DNA of 64,000 nt, taken from NCBI GenBank assembly GCA_000934385.1, contig KN880533.1, positions 1 through 64,000 of the forward strand, read 5' to 3'. The position numbers were made by a program, and so were the translations under genes. Numbering within the stretch: position 1 is the stretch's first letter; every line of letters begins with the position of its first letter. The DNA comes from Cylindrobasidium torrendii FP15055 ss-10. Taxonomy: Eukaryota > Basidiomycota > Agaricomycetes > Agaricales > Physalacriaceae. Under the pieces are notes generated by a model, which was not told the origin of the DNA, searched no databases, and worked only from the letters and a program-made list of their open reading frames with translations. This document shows positions 48,561 to 61,254 of the stretch, piece after piece.

Positions 48561-49693
48561 GATTAGTCCGATTACAACACCAGCTGCAATGGCGGTAACG
48601 ACGATGGCGCAGGTCGTAAGTGTTGTGGGGCGGGCAAAGGGAGAGTTGACGGCATTTACGATATCCAAGACACTGTAGAGGAATTAGATCGACATAGATA
48701 CAGTTTTACGGAGCGCATCAATGGGTAATTATGGGAGGGAGCGGCGGGCTGAATGGTGTAACGAGGCAGATATTGTAAAGAGAACGGAAAGTAAGAGTTT
48801 TTGTATGAAATGATGGGTACAGAAAGGACAGGCGCGGTAGTTGGGGAATCGAATCGAGCGCTGACGCGACGCGCTGCAGCAGAGCCGTGAACGGACAAGC
48901 GCCGGGCAGGCCATGGTCGAAAATGGCTGGTCGAGCCCGGAATGTCTGAGGCGCAATCGAGCACGGCTTGAGGACGGCGCGAACGGGACACGAGATGCCG
49001 CGGCGAGGGCGAGAGGAGAGACTGGGGGACGGAGGCAAAATTTGTGGACCTGAGTCCTCGATCGAAAAGACGTTGGCCGATGACGCGATAGCCCCACGTG
49101 GGAAAGTTGGCGGGCGCCAGGCACCGATCGTGTGACCCAACTGTCTTTTTGCGGAGAGAAGCTGAATGACCTGCGAGGATGGTGAGCTACATAGATGCTG
49201 TGGATTCGGTGAGACGTACTGCGCAGAAGCGGCGCTGGCTGCTAGGAGCAAAGTGGTGAACTTGGTATGTACCAGCATGGTGATATAAACTATGACTCTC
49301 AAAGTCGAGTGAAGAAGAAAGGAAGGAATGGGAAAAGAAGGGAAATGTTGACGATGGATGGAGAAAGACAACCTGTGTACCTTTCGCCGACTTGGCGACG
49401 ACTATTGTTGAATCTTTTGATGAAGTCGGCCCGGGCAGGCCATTGTAGCGATTATTGATATATATGATTATAGGTAACCAGGACTGTGGGACAATTGGGA
49501 ATGTCCACAAATATCGTTTCGCGCGACCTTTTGGCCATCTTCCAGATCTGTAGGTTTCGGCGACGAAATTTCGGGACTCATTATTATCTGTGAGTGTGCT
49601 GCAAGCAGCTGCATCATAGCGAAGGATTCCAGACTGACGCTTAGGGAGGCCAAAGCGAGGATTTACCGAGTTGGTGCAAGTGAAGGCGCGTGG
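48561..49693. other. Gene-poor region with a possible secreted-protein leader
   Basis: On the minus strand an ATG at 49278 opens MLVHTKFTTLLLAASAASAQ, a good signal peptide. The frame then continues through Ser/Pro/Arg-rich sequence without recognisable domain or clear splicing. In the frame of the SAP gene, 48561-48668 encodes a hydrophobic segment (TTCAIVVTAIAAGVVIGLI) without an ATG. Neither is called as a gene. Confidence 0.3.
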
Positions 49694-50673
49694 ATGCTGT
49701 TCAATGGAGAGAATCCAACTTTTGCTTCGCGTGTTCAAATTCCTTCCTTTCTGCCACCACTTTCAGGTCGCCCAACCCCGCGTAGCGAGAAATGCAAGCA
49801 AGTAAGGCTTTCAAGTTCTTCGGAGACCACAGCATTGAGAGCGTCGGCCATTTGTCAAGGTTCCAGTCTGTTCGACACTGGTTCAGACCAATCGACGCGT
49901 CCTCTGCGCGACTCCGAAATGCGCACCACCCGCGGCCCCGACACACATATTCTACAAGAATTCACTGACGGCGTTACGCTCGACCTTGGACTTTCAGCTT
50001 GCACCGATGCAATAACGCTCGAGATGAGCGGGGTATCGTTCCTCTACAAACTCAGTTCACTGTCTGCCGACTCTCGCGAAATTGTCGAAGTCCTCAAATT
50101 GACAGCGAGCGAGCGTAAGAATTGGATGATGGTCGGTGCCTACTATCGCCGTGTCGGTAATTCCAGGGCAGCCATCCACGTCGTGAGCACGATGGTCAAT
50201 GGTGAGGCCATTCTCGTTTCCTTGCTAGACACCAACATTCTTTCGAAGAGCTAGCCAAGATCCGCGCCCCTGCATCTCGTGTCAAGCCCGCCTACCTTTT
50301 TCTCTCCAGTTGTGAAATGGACCTATCACACAGCGAAATAGATCTAGACATCAGCACCAAGCATCGCCAGAATGCCGTTCGTCTGCTGCAAAGGGCCTAC
50401 GGTACATACGACGGAAGTGCGCCAAAACCGCCAGCTGCTGTAAAGCCCAAGAACGTACAGCCCAGAATACCGCCTATCTCGAATCCCAAGATACTTGAAA
50501 GAGAAATCGACTGCCTTCGCAACCGACTATCCGAGCAATCCCTTAGCATGTCCGACCTAAGGGCACAAAAGAGAAAACTCTCAGATGAGTTGGACAACGA
50601 GCGGCGCATTCGACGAAGGCAGGAGGAGGAGCTTGACGAGCTACGAAAAGAGTTTAAAAGATTTTCTCGATAA
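49694..50673 (+). CDS. Unrecognised protein with helical repeat and C-terminal coiled coil
   Basis: Exon 1 starts MLFNGENPTFASRVQIPSFL and includes a low-complexity middle and a helical stretch like a single TPR (KNWMMVGAYYRRVGNSRAAI). After a short intron it joins VNELAKIRAPASRVKPAYLF, with a second helical unit STKHRQNAVRLLQRAYGTYD. A strong coiled coil ends the protein (EREIDCLRNRLSEQSLSM, then highly charged Lys/Glu/Arg heptads). The frame is open for about 20 residues upstream of the chosen ATG, so the start could be earlier. No family is recognised. A scaffold or chromatin-associated role is possible but not shown. Confidence 0.6.
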
Positions 50674-50877
50674 CACGTTTCAAATTTGTAGTCAAAATAA
50701 TAGGACAACTTTTGTTTGGTACACTAGCGCCACTGCCGGGATGCCGAGAAACTATACAGCGTTCGGCCAGTTGCGCCGGATTCACCGGTCCAAACCTTGT
50801 CGCGTCCATCAAAAAAATCCGATCGCAAGCGAAGCCGTCTCCGCCCTCCTCAAGACTCCGCCTCCTCTCCGACGACA

Positions 50878-51681
<804 letters not shown>

Positions 51682-52796
51682 AAACCTCTATTGGTCTTCT
51701 CTTCGCTATCTCGACAGGGAGATGCGGATCCCAGAGGACGCTGTCGGGAGCACGGGCTCTGGAAGTTGCTGTCCTCTGCTGTCTATGTTTATGACATGCC
51801 TTATCGTATGCTACTCAATCAAAACATCATCCAACCCATGTGTTTGTTGTTGAGACAAAGTCAATCTGTTAGCTCGAATGAACGATGTGGATGCGTGGGA
51901 GGAGCATGTTGCAGGGTTGTTTCAATAACTTGCTATTTTCCTGAAGTCTAGGCGACGTCGTGGTTGCCCGTTCCGTATTCTATGAAGCAGTGGTAGTTTA
52001 TGTTCGTGTGTGTGGCGGACGAAGGCTCATGGATGGTGCGTAGTGAGCCGCATCGGCAACTTTGAGCGTGAAAAGTCTTTGTGTCCCGTCAACTTTGAGG
52101 CGGAGTGGGTGCCATCCTTGGGAGGGAAAAATGGTGTCGGGACCGTGGTCCTCTTTCACCAGTCTTTTACTGAACGTCGTTGGGTACGGCACCGTTAACC
52201 TCGCTGGCTTTGCCCCGGAAACATGACGCGGTTCCGTGTCGCCATCAGAGTCCGAGGCGTGCTCTCTCTCGCGAGGCCAGAGCCTGTAGACCCCGATGAA
52301 ATGAGATTTACTTGACGGAGATTCGAAGAGGTTGTTCTGTCTGGCCCGACGCCTCGAGGGCTGGATCACTGTCCGGCACATTCCAAAGGGACAACGATGC
52401 AGTGAGCGCAATCACTACATCTGATCGAGGCACATAATCTAATACTCATTGATGCTATCTGGGGTGGGCACTGGGCAAAGTAGCGGGGCGCCGAGGCGGT
52501 CCACGGACGGCGTATAATAGAAGGGAAATGTTTGTTTTGTACTTTTTGTCGTGCCAAAGGGATGCCCATGGCGACAGACGCTAAACAATAAGCAGAATTA
52601 ACCAGCTCAAAGAGAACAAGGCAATTTTATTGGGACCGATCAGAGCCAGTACATAATCGCGAGAGGCCTTGGCTTCAGTCCATCCTCGCTTCCTACCCCC
52701 AACAGCCCTCGTCAGCGAATCTCTTTCCGCCGCAATCAGCGCGAAAACATCGCTCTCGACACCAGCCACCGTGTCCGCTGCCTGAAATCCTCAACA
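51682..52796. other. Intergenic region, no gene seen
   Basis: About 1.1 kb between uS7 and the next plus-strand gene. A minus-strand open frame (51998-52411) lacks an ATG at its head and shows no family feature. Confidence 0.4.
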
Positions 52797-54111
52797 ATGC
52801 CCACAAACAGCTATAATTCCCCATCGTCGCCGACGTCGTTCGACTTGTCTGAGCATCAAACATCGTTCCTCCCCACATCCAACACTCGCGTATCGCCATT
52901 CCCTCTCAAGCGCAAGCGTGCCGCGGCCTCTCTCCAGCGCGCTACCTCCGCGCCGCTAAGCCATCCCACAGCGCAGACTGGCCCCCACGGGCAAATGACC
53001 ACCGCAACCGTTTTCACCGCACGCAAAGGCGTCTACATTATCGAAGGCAAAGAGGTCCTCTCCATGGAAGCCCATATCGTTCAAGAGACAATCCATTTCA
53101 TCAACGCCCACCTCTGCCTCCCGCCTAATGCTGCCCCAATGGTCGTGGCGCTAGCCGCCATGGCCGTCTTCAGCAAGCCTACTCAAGCCGCGCACTGGTA
53201 CTTCTGGAATCTAGCTAACAGAGACGCGACGTACAGCTGCGTAAAGAAAGAACAAGGTGCGTGCCACCTCTGGTATTGTTTCCGGCGTGGCGCTCATAAC
53301 ATCTACAGCCAAACCTAACAAGCTTGGATGGGTGGCAGAACCGCGCGTTCTTGACACCTATCAAGCGGACGCATGGGTCAGTTTAGTCGCAGGCGAGCCT
53401 TGGGCTGCCCGGCTTTGCACCAACAGGAAGCCCAAGCCAGAGGAGGGCCCTACGACGCGCAAGCGCAAGGCCGCAGCCTTGGAGACCAGTTCCTCCGGCG
53501 AGTTGGCCTCTTCTACTCCTGCGAAGCGTACCCGCAACCAGACCAAGCGCAAGGCGCCTAGTGCGACATCCACCCCCCGCGCGGTTACTCAAAGACTTCC
53601 CACGCCCTCCAAAGTGACCCGGTCGACTGCTAAAGCAGCCCAGGTCGAATCCACGCCAGTGCTACCAAGCACGATAGAGGCGTCTACATCCACATCTTCC
53701 ACCACTTCTCACGAAACTGCTGCTGTTTCATCTGTTTCGACGCCATCATCGCCTCCTTCGCGGCTGCGCTCAAACTCACAGACTTCGGGCACCGTTGTGG
53801 GCGACAGGTCTCCCTCCGTCTCCACTGCTGTCGGCTCACCACAGAGCGACAAAGAAGCCATCGCCGAGGTCGCACCCAAGGCTCGCCGCAGCGCACGCAA
53901 TACCATCGCCAGCGCCAAGCAGCGCACGACTCCTGCTAAAGAATTGTCTGCGCCGCCGCCGCCACCAGCTGCCCGTGTTGTCGTACCCAGTACCAACAAG
54001 AAGCGCAAGGCGGAATCAGAAGATGTGGCCACAAAGACGAGTGCTGCAAGTCCCGCTGCAGACTCGGTTGCCCCCAGACCGAAGCGAGCGCGTACAACCC
54101 GCCGCACGTAA
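52797..54111 (+). CDS. Unrecognised basic, probably nuclear protein
   Basis: Two exons are joined as VKKEQAKPNKLGWVAEPRVL. The N-terminal half contains a compact conserved-looking region: TATVFTARKGVYIIEGKEVL, SMEAHIVQETIHFINAHLCL, then AAHWYFWNLANRDATYSCVK. The C-terminal half is disordered and rich in Pro, Ser, Thr and Lys with several basic runs (TRKRKAAA, KRTRNQTKRK, KARRSARN, NKKRKAES, RPKRARTTRR) that look like nuclear localisation or AT-hook-like DNA contacts. No known domain is recognised. The composition suggests a chromatin or DNA-associated protein specific to basidiomycetes. Confidence 0.6.
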
Positions 54112-56826
54112 TCGACGGCACGGCACATATACCTCCATTGACGACTCGCCATGCATCTTCTCTTCATTGTTGTGGCTTTCCAAATCCCATTTCTCGTCGT
54201 ATATTATCCGTACTTAATCCCCCTTCATCCAACCATCCATCCAACCGTCATTGTCGTTATCAGCTACTTGCCTGCCTACCTACCCATCCAACCATCCTCA
54301 ATCTGTATCGCCCAGCTTTGTACATCATTTACGTGTCTTCTTGTCTTTCTTCAATGGTTGTGGAATATCTGTATACCTGGACTGTGTAGCTCACAACGTA
54401 GTGCACATTGCTAGTTTCTGTACTCTCCAGAATGTCGAGCATCTCTGTTTTTCTCCTTTCTCTTTGAGCGCGAGCCGCGACATCGTCATGCGGGGAATAC
54501 ACACGTGATCGAGTGTGTAGATGTGAAATTCCAATTCCACGACGGAGGCTGGGTATCACAGCTTAGACAAAGGAATAACGGGTGGTATTTTTCGTCGACT
54601 CGAATGTCCATCGCCAAACTGGGGGTCTGAAGCTGAAGAACAATGACACGAGGGGCCGTCGTTCTATGTGCCATCCAGGCCGGCCCGTCGTGCTAATCTC
54701 CGGGTCTCGTTCGGGGGCGTCCTCGGTCGGCCTCGAGGCTCCCCACGAGAATGAGTGTGCTGCAATCGTGCTTTCAACTTGAAGGCTGGGCGTGAGTCTT
54801 GAGAAGGTTTCTTTTGGAATGCACTGTCGATTTTGCGAATGAATCCATGATGTCAGTATGCCGAGTGAGGTTTGCGACCGCGGACGGGGCGCATTGCCCA
54901 ATCCAGTTCACGAAGAAGCGCCAATGAATGCGATGTCAGTGACTTTCCCGAGTATAATAGAACGCCGACGGTGTATGTCCGTTTCCGCACTTGATTGTGG
55001 GTCAGGACTCGGAAAAGTCTGCACGCATTCCGACTTTAGTGACTTGGATTGTCGGAGGCGCGTGTCTTTTCCCTGAGAAATGGTGGCGGCAGAGTTAGAC
55101 GCGTCGGGTCATTTCTCACGTGATCGAGAACGCGTGTATGACGTATCGTGAGATGTGATCAGCTTCCGTGATGGGCGCTTCCGCGGAGGCGCTTACGGGG
55201 TGGCGGGCTTATCCAGTGCAAAGAAAGGTTAGTCAAGCAATGATCCAGCCATTGGTGCTGCAGATACTGTACCGGCGAGCACATTGCGCAACGTTCATGT
55301 GCGAGGGGGCCCTGAACCTCGTTGTTCATGTAAGATAATCCCTCGTCGAAGCAATGCCTGAACAATGCCGAACGGTAGGAACATATGGGGCGCATGGTAT
55401 AGGCTGCATCTTGTGAGATATAGGTGCTGAGTACCCCGATTCCTCAGAGATGCTACTGAGCCTGCGGAATGCGAAGAGAGCACGTTTGGGGCGGCTGACT
55501 CCCGTAGAGATGCGTACACCAGTTTGAGAACGTTGCCTCCGCGGGGATGCAGAGGATCGCGAGACTGGGCGCAGGGTGCGCTGGGACAATGAACGAGATG
55601 GAAAAAAACAAGTGTTTATGAGGGAGCGCGATGATATGCTCAGTCACCCTGGGTTCGGCGCGAATGGGTGGCGGGCTGGCCGTAGGGTGGGTAACGCTGC
55701 TTTCATACAGATAAAGGAGTTAGCTCACGGGAACCTCTCTGAGACATGGGTTCAAAATTTTTGTAGAACCGCGGAGGACACAGACGGTTGGGCGGCGAGC
55801 TGGAAGCCCACATGCGTGATGCATCAGCTGGGTCGACGCACGGGCGGACAAGTTTTGGTACGAGTAAAAGCAAAATGGGTTTATTACGTTTCAACGGATA
55901 GTCCTCGGTCCCTGGTTTAGCAACACAAGGCAGTTAGGGAAATGTATCTGCGAGCAAGCAGCATGCTGTTTTCAGCACACTGCCAAGACGTCTACGCCTC
56001 AGACGGCACTGCCAGACAGCCAGATTATATACCGCCCGCCACTCGACGAGCAACAATTATAGAGATGCACATTATAGCGCCCCAAAGACTGTGACCACTA
56101 TTATCAATGAGCGTAATAAGCAATCACTCGAGGTAGCAAAGTCGAGAGCATTGCGGTGATCCGACTAGGCAGGCTCGCCCACTCTGCATCAAGTGAGATC
56201 AAAGGTGGCAGGATTGCATCTCTCCGAGTCCGTTCTGGGTGTCGGGAAAGGAACAGGATGGGACATGTGGTGTCAAGCTGCTCATCGGGGGGATTTTGTC
56301 TGGCAAATGGTCGGCTGAAGGCTGGGGGAACGTCCAGAGGCCCAGAGCATCGAAGCAGGCGGTCTAGCAGATGGAGGCCAAGAACAGCTATTGACTCCGG
56401 CAAGGTACATAGATAAGATAATGAGATGTCACAGACAATGAGAAATTGTGGCCAGCGACGCGGCGCTCAACAAAAAAAGGTCTTTTCCAACAGGTCAGCG
56501 ACGGTCCATGGGAGGAGTATATATAAGGTGGCAGGTTCTGGCCGATAATGAGAAGGAAAGTTGCGCGCCACACTCGTCATTGCAAGTCGGAAACATCAAA
56601 GCATTTACGTCTCGACGCCGAACGAGGCGTGAAAAGGCAGACTAAACATCTGCAACGTTCGTGAGGGTTATTGTGCCGCCGCGGTGGTCCAAAGTCCAGG
56701 CAATTGTGGTTACTCAGGCATTGTCACGCGTCACAAAGCCACCCTTCCTTGCGGTCCTTCCACCACCTGCGTCAGATTCAGCCATGGCTCTCCGCACGCA
56801 GCGCACTAAACGGTTTGCATCTCTCA
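54112..56826. other. Gene-poor 2.7-kb region with an orphan TATA box
   Basis: This is the longest gene-free stretch in the window. Its open frames are short and lack introns, start contexts or family features. A strong TATA box (TATATATAAGG, 56518-56528) on the plus strand has no recognisable gene close behind it; the next coding exon is 300 bp away. A short unannotated transcript or non-coding RNA is possible. Confidence 0.4.
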
Positions 56827-58442
56827 ATGTCCACAGTGCCCCGCTCATCGGATAATAGCAACTGGAGCATAGACCTCGTTCAGGTCTGCCTCGAGGTACG
56901 CCCCCCTCCGCCCTAGTCGCTCCAGCCGCCGTCGCTGACATTCGCCGCAGGTCATGGACGATTACGATGAGGAAGTTCTTCCACGCTCAGCGGCCTCTCG
57001 ACAGCGGGCTTCGTCGCCCGCCCCAGGCTCAAAACGCAAATCCGACTCCACACTGCCCCCGTCGACCAGCAAGCGAGCTCGACCGGATCGCCCATCACAA
57101 ATTGAAGAGGGTGAATTGAGCGAGGACGCATCTGGCATTCACCGACTGGATCCCTCGAGCTATACGGCCATACACCGCATCAGACGTGGAATACCCCCCA
57201 CATCGCAATTCTCAGCGCTACACATAGCCGTACATAACAGTGCCCGAAGACTCAAGTACTCGGGCGACAGCCGCTTCCTATCTTCCCACGCCCCGAGCAA
57301 CCGCGAATATCGTCCGCTTGCCAACCCTCCTCCGACGAACTCCGCCTACTACAAACACAGTGCAATCATTGCCCGGATCGAACAAGTTGATGCCCTTATC
57401 CGTTTCAGCTATGCTCTCTGGGCGAAGGATTATTCCCGGCCAAACCAATACGACGATTCATGGAACACCATGAAGGACTACCATGCCTTCTGTAGATCGC
57501 GATGGCAAAGCGAAGGAGCCTCCTCAGACGCAGAGAAGGCTATCCTGGGTCTCATGTATGTTTTTTTTGTCTGTCTGTGCCTACAGCTCCTACAACATCT
57601 ACAGTATCATGCTTGATGGCTATATCACCGGGCGCAAGAATCGCAACGCGACCCGCAAGCTCCATTTCGACATCGACCCGCTTGTCAAGTCGGTACAACA
57701 GCAAACAAAAGCCAAGCTGAGCTCGTCTTCGCCAGCGCCGCCAAAGCCGGCCGACCAGATGCAAATGCTTCCCTCTCCCGCAAGCAGCGGAGCTCCGAAC
57801 AGCGCTAACTCGACGCCAACAAATCGCCAGAGTATCATTGTCATGCCGGCGTCGGCGCCTCCGCGTCCATCGGGACAGCAAGACCAGCAGCTGCACATAT
57901 CTTTGCTGCCATCTGAGTACCACACCAAGAATACAAACAAGTCGATACCCCAAGAGGTCTATGATGCTGCCAACAACGCAACTGTTACTTATGGGCCGCG
58001 CGTCTTGAGTCGCGTTCGGGAGGTCGTGGACACAGCTGTCTATGAAATGAATGCACTGGGCACATCCAGCCAAACCCTCAATCTCAACATTTTGGAACAG
58101 CACTTCCCGAGGACATATGCTAGGATGGGCGATCACCTGAAGGCGCACGAGGATTACGAGCCCGATTTCGATGATGAGGAATGCGTGTTGCGGTGGCCGC
58201 ACGCTGGCTATGTTGAGGTTGACAAACGGAAGGTGGATGGATTGGGCTGGGCCTGTCTTCTGGGGCATTCCATGCTATTGGAATTCGGGAGTCGGTTCGG
58301 GTACATCGGTCTCAAGGGCGCTGTTTTGAAGCCGTCTGATCCAGAGGTGTCCGCCAAGCCTACTGAGGATGTCCGGCCACCCAGCCATCCTTCACCACCA
58401 CCACAACGGCGCCCGGCACAGGGAGGTGCTGCCAGACGGTAG
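56827..58442 (+). CDS. Unrecognised conserved protein, possibly RNA- or chromatin-associated
   Basis: A 69-nt first exon (56827-56895) reading MSTVPRSSDNSNWSIDLVQV joins exon 2 at 56951 in frame; otherwise the start would be ATG 56954. The N-terminus is disordered with KRKSDS and KRARPDRP basic runs and EEGELSED. A helical region follows: HRLDPSSYTAIHRIRRGIPP, ALHIAVHNSARRLKYSGDSR, then IIARIEQVDALIRFSYALWA. The C-terminal part includes PQEVYDAANNATVTYGPRVL, ARMGDHLKAHEDYEPDFDDE and LGWACLLGHSMLLEFGSRFG, ending in a Pro/Arg tail. No named domain is recognised. Confidence 0.6.
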
Positions 58443-60110
58443 TGGTTGTAGGGTGGTCGTCTTCACCAAAATCTTGCCCTTCTACTGCAGCCACGGAATC
58501 GGATCCTTCTCCCACACGGTCCGGGCCGTCTCTCATTGGGTAGCGCATATTTCGCGCTCGCCGGCTCGACTGTATCCATAGACCATCAAGCATCCGCGCG
58601 CGCATTCTGTATAACCCTGCCATTCAAGCCGCTATCCTCCCCGTCCTGCTCTGCTTGTATCTGCTCATCGCAATTCCCCATTGCCCTCCTCGGCTACCAC
58701 ATACATTTATCACGCTGGGCTCATGACCCCTCCCGAAAGTCGGTCTCTGGCGGACACAGCAGCACTCGTACCTGTCGCATCGTCCCCTAATTATCCCCTC
58801 GCGTCGCACAGTCTACCTGTTCTTTTTCTCTCCGCCCTCTTCGGCCACAGCGTCGCTTCCCTGGCTCCCACGGATGGAAACGTGTACTAGTCTCTTGTTT
58901 TCCCCTTCATCCCTCCTGGTTTTCGCATATATTTGTTGTCTCTTTTTACCTTATTTTATTTGTGCTGTGCATCGTGGAATATACATAACGTGCTGGGCGA
59001 GGAACTGCCCGCTGCATCCACCACTGTCTGAATCGGAAACCCGTTGTCTTGGGCGTTTCGATGAGATGTGCTTTGACTCATCTATGATGGAAGACTGCTT
59101 TGGCCGATATCTGCTACTTAGCCGTCCTGAAGGTCGTTTCATCGCAGATGAGCTAGGCGCATGGACGACTTGGGTCACAGGTGGTCGGCGTTCGCCGTTC
59201 TCGATGCCATCGGGCAAGAATTTGCCTCACAATGAATTACACGCCGCGGGAGATGTCTCGATGGTCAGCCGCTCATTACGGTGGACCCTGGCCTATGAGC
59301 TAGTGCTAGTCGACGTCGTATGCCTAGGATTTATGTGGAAGGAATGGAAAGGATACATATCAGTCGAATGATGTTACGCATATGCATACTGGGATGGAAT
59401 TTTGGGTGCATCGAGGGTGCATGGCTCTGGGAATTGAAGAACCTCCTTTCTTTGGGATCCGTTAGAGTCGCTCGTATTTCTTTCCAAGTAGTCACATAGC
59501 ATGAGCTTATGCTGCTGCTGTTGAACTCGAAAGAGTGTGACGCATCCAGCAATGTGATTATAGTTTACTGACGATGAGTTGACTTCTTACTAGGTGCAGG
59601 CGCACAGAATGAGTAGAAGCTGAGTTTGCTTTGCGCATTTATGCTGCATCCCATTTGCACGAATGGTGGCCGCATTCCTTTGATACTTAGCTTCCCTAAT
59701 CAGGATCATCGGAGTTCCTCATGTCGACCGAGCGACGACTGTATACATGAGGGTTGTTCGCTGTGCGTGACACTCCTTGGTTGTGATAAGTATGGTGGAA
59801 ATCCAGGCGCCTACGAAAGGGTGCCGCTGAGCGCACACTCAGCTAGTCTTGGTTAGGCGAGCATTTACCCCTGCGTAGCAACGTCGACAAGCTAGGAAGT
59901 TTTGAGGCAATTCTTAGCCCACAAGAGTCCTCATGTGAGTCCATACCTTGCTGTGGCACCCTGTCAAGAAACAACAAAAAATGGAAGCGCTATGATAGCT
60001 CAGAAGGCTGGAAGTAACTTTGTGGATATGGTGTTGGGCAACCGAAGAAAATACAACAGTGTGACAGTAAGTACACAAGGCATGCTAGAAGCATTCTGAA
60101 TCTACCTGGA
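58443..60110. other. Gene-poor 1.7-kb region
   Basis: The longest open frame (58874-59371, plus) has hydrophobic residues at its start but no recognisable family or splice continuity. The region contains the 3' flanks of the convergent unrecognised gene and WDR83. Confidence 0.4.
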
Positions 60111-61202
60111 TTAACTTTGAGGGTGCCGCCATATTTTACATGTCCCATCGGCACTCGCTGTAATCATCTCACCATCACTGGTAGGATGGTGTTCTGTCCA
60201 GGTGATGACCCTCTTGTGTGCGTTCGGCGGTGGATTCGGGGCCATCGTCGTTGCGCCTAGTAGATCCCACTCCCACACCCGGCCGTCCTCATCTCCACAT
60301 AAAACATTGGCTTCTCCGTGCCCGAAACAGCCTCGTATGCGGTATTCGCTGTTCTTGTGCCCAATGAATTTATTGAGCATTTTTCCTGTGGACATATCCA
60401 TGAGGCGGAGGGTAGAATCAAGAGAGGTAACTAGAATAGATTGGCCATCCGCTGTAGGCACGATATTTGTGACTGGCTCTACAAATAGGGTGTCAAACGG
60501 AAAGGAAATGTGTTCTCTGAGTAAAATGGAACGTACGACCAATGAAGTCGGATCGCAGCTCCCCCATACGAAGGTCATAGGTGCGGACGTGACCGTCAAT
60601 TGAACCGGTTATAATGAAGGTGCCTCCAATGGCAATGGCTTGTACTGCATCGCCAGCTTCATCAAGGATTTGTATAGGCGCGCGGTTTTGGGATTTGAGA
60701 TCCCATAAGCGTACAGACGCGTCAAATGAACCTGGAGAAGTGATTTGAGCATTTCAACGCGTTCGACGCGACTGTCACATACCGCTGGCAAGAACGGATG
60801 CATCCTGGTTGAACTCGACTGCGAATATCTTGCCCATATGCCCTGGGAGTCTGCGGGTCGTAGTGCCCGTTGCTACATCCCACACGAATACAGATCTATC
60901 ACCACCAGACGAGGCGAACTTGGCATTGTCGTGTGACCTGCCGCGCATTCAGAAAGAAACGTAGAATACAATGCAGTTTACCAAGCTTACACGCATACAG
61001 AAAGCACCTCGTAGCCATGCGCATTGAATGTCTTGATTTCGGTCCCTTTCTCCGCATTCCACAGGCGAACGGATCGGTCCTGGCCGCCAGTAAGGACGTA
61101 GCTTGCAGTTCCTTTGGAATAGCGGGCGACGTTGACGGAGCCTTTGTGGCCATCTAGACTGACGTGCAGTGTCCGGGCGAGGGCACCTCGAGAGGGTGCC
61201 AT
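60111..61202 (-). CDS. WDR83/MORG1-like WD40 protein
   Basis: Seven WD repeats can be read after splicing: LTGGQDRSVRLWNAEKGTEI with HGYEVLSV; FASSGGDRSVFVWDVATGTT with GHMGKIFAVEFN; SGSFDASVRLWDLKSQNRAP; ITGSIDGHVRTYDLRMGELR; VTSLDSTLRLMDMSTGKMLN; LCGDEDGRVWEWDLLGATTM; and ITWTEHHPTSDGEMITASAD ending KIWRHPQS. Order and wording match WDR83 (MORG1), a propeller protein linked to the spliceosome and to kinase scaffolding. The start MAPSRGALARTLHVSLDGHK fits the family. Its start codon is 52 bp from that of the divergent F-box gene. Confidence 0.9.
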
Positions 61203-61254
61203 TGTTGGTGATGGATGACTAAAGGCAAGAAGCACAAGTTTTCCCTTTACCGCG
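61203..61254. promoter_or_regulatory. 52-bp divergent promoter of WDR83 and the F-box/WD gene
   Basis: Only 52 bp lie between the two start codons, so leaders and core promoters must overlap or lie within the genes. The stretch has no TATA box. Confidence 0.55.

Noticed and set aside
48718..49371. 217-codon minus-strand open frame starting with a signal-peptide-like leader
   Set aside because: Only the first 20 residues look real; the remainder is Ser/Pro/Arg-rich with no domain. Mentioned in the gap entry instead.
51998..52411. 137-codon minus-strand open frame in the uS7 downstream gap
   Set aside because: It begins with TTG rather than ATG and no recognisable motif or splice partner was found.
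58874..59371. 165-codon plus-strand open frame with hydrophobic N-terminus
   Set aside because: The hydrophobic start is low complexity, the rest shows no family pattern, and no splice context supports it.
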